This document shows positions 63,303 to 64,000 of a DNA stretch of 64,000 bases, one piece after another. A model generated the notes under the pieces. That model was not told where the DNA came from. It ran no database searches and saw only the letters and a list, made by a program, of their open reading frames with translations. The first letter of the stretch is position 1, and every line of letters starts with the position of its first letter. Made by a program: the position numbers and the translations under genes. The stretch covers positions 712,501 through 776,500 of the forward strand of contig WPIO01000148.1 in the NCBI GenBank assembly GCA_009760855.2, given 5' to 3'. Source of the stretch: Cristatella mucedo. Taxonomy: Eukaryota; Bryozoa; Phylactolaemata; Cristatellidae.

Positions 63303-64000
63303 CTGCAAATCGAGCGACAGTACTGCTCCACATTGCATCCAGCTGCTGCATTCTCGGGCAACAACGGAATAGGAAAGGCAGGCACGCGCAGGGCAGTACG
63401 CTCGCCACGGGTTTCACTTAGGCTAGCAGCAGCAGCAGCAGCAGACAGCAGACAGCATTCTTTGCGCACGCCCCACACTGTGACCCCGTGACCGGCTAGC
63501 CCGCAGTGAGGCTCTGATGGATGGGGAGGTGAGCTGCTTCGAGCTAGAGGTAGCATTCGCCACTCCTTTCAGTCGGCAATGCCCGAGTTGAGGCCTCAGC
63601 CAAGACCGAACAGGGCCGGCAGCTGCTCTAAGGAAATGAGCGGTCAGAAATATTCCACCTTTAGTTCAGCGCATATTTTTCCACACGTACGTGAATGAGG
63701 CTAACATCAAACAAAGGCCCCGGCACTCAAATGTGTTTGGCATGGTGACTAACTAACAATAATTGGCCTGACGTAGCAAAAGACTATAGGGATACTGATT
63801 ATCAACAATACAATTCACATGTTTTTCCAACACGTTCGCAACATTCAAGCACGTGCAGCACGGGCAGGGAGCCAGCGATCCCTATGGGGAAGTAGAGCCC
63901 GACAAACGAACCGGCGCAGACCGGCACATAATCAGGTGCCGATTGATGCCGATGGACGGCTGGCGCTGGCACACTGGATTCCGGAAACAGACTACAGATG
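63303..64000. other. Upstream edge of the PCNT-like gene
   Basis: No exon I can support lies upstream of E1 inside the window. The N-terminal part of the gene is expected further right. Confidence 0.4.

Overview
The window is nuclear DNA of a non-vertebrate animal. The evidence is spliced genes with GT/AG introns of about 0.1-4 kb, long simple-sequence tracts, non-LTR retrotransposons, tRNA-derived SINEs and a decayed Ty3/gypsy element. No prokaryotic gene layout is present. The species cannot be fixed from the sequence. A single merged AKAP9/PCNT-type gene and CR1/L2/Rex1-like LINEs ending in (ATT)n would suit a marine invertebrate, but that is inference.

Two long coiled-coil genes face each other tail to tail. 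On the + strand, 1-16820 holds the 3' part of a KIAA2012-like gene (DUF4670 family). I assembled ten exons (about 719 residues); reading phase is kept at every junction, and the gene ends in a recognisable C-terminal box. On the - strand, 63302 down to 21724 holds most of a pericentrin/AKAP-450 homologue. I assembled 34 exons (about 2,460 residues, N-terminus outside the window or unseen). It contains the conserved ADRRSLL box, a W-R-Y-R-Q segment and a complete C-terminal PACT domain (centrosome/basal-body targeting). Few of these exons stand out as long reading frames. They were found by matching splice sites, reading phase and family motifs.

Between the two stop codons (16.8-21.7 kb) lie the KIAA2012-like 3' UTR, an inverted LINE copy, a broken Ty3/gypsy pol relic and decayed LINE tails. 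Introns of both genes are filled with (a) one abundant CR1/L2/Rex1-like LINE family, (b) a second LINE family, (c) two tRNA-derived SINE families, one of which shares its 3' tail with the abundant LINE, and (d) long (CA)n, (CT/GA)n, (GACA)n and (ATT)n tracts.

Points to follow up are the PACT-domain gene with an unexpected EF-hand-like loop, the SINE/LINE shared tail, several perfect palindromes (one of 36 bp inside a coding exon), and very long sense-strand pyrimidine tracts just upstream of splice acceptors. I found no convincing wholly new system.
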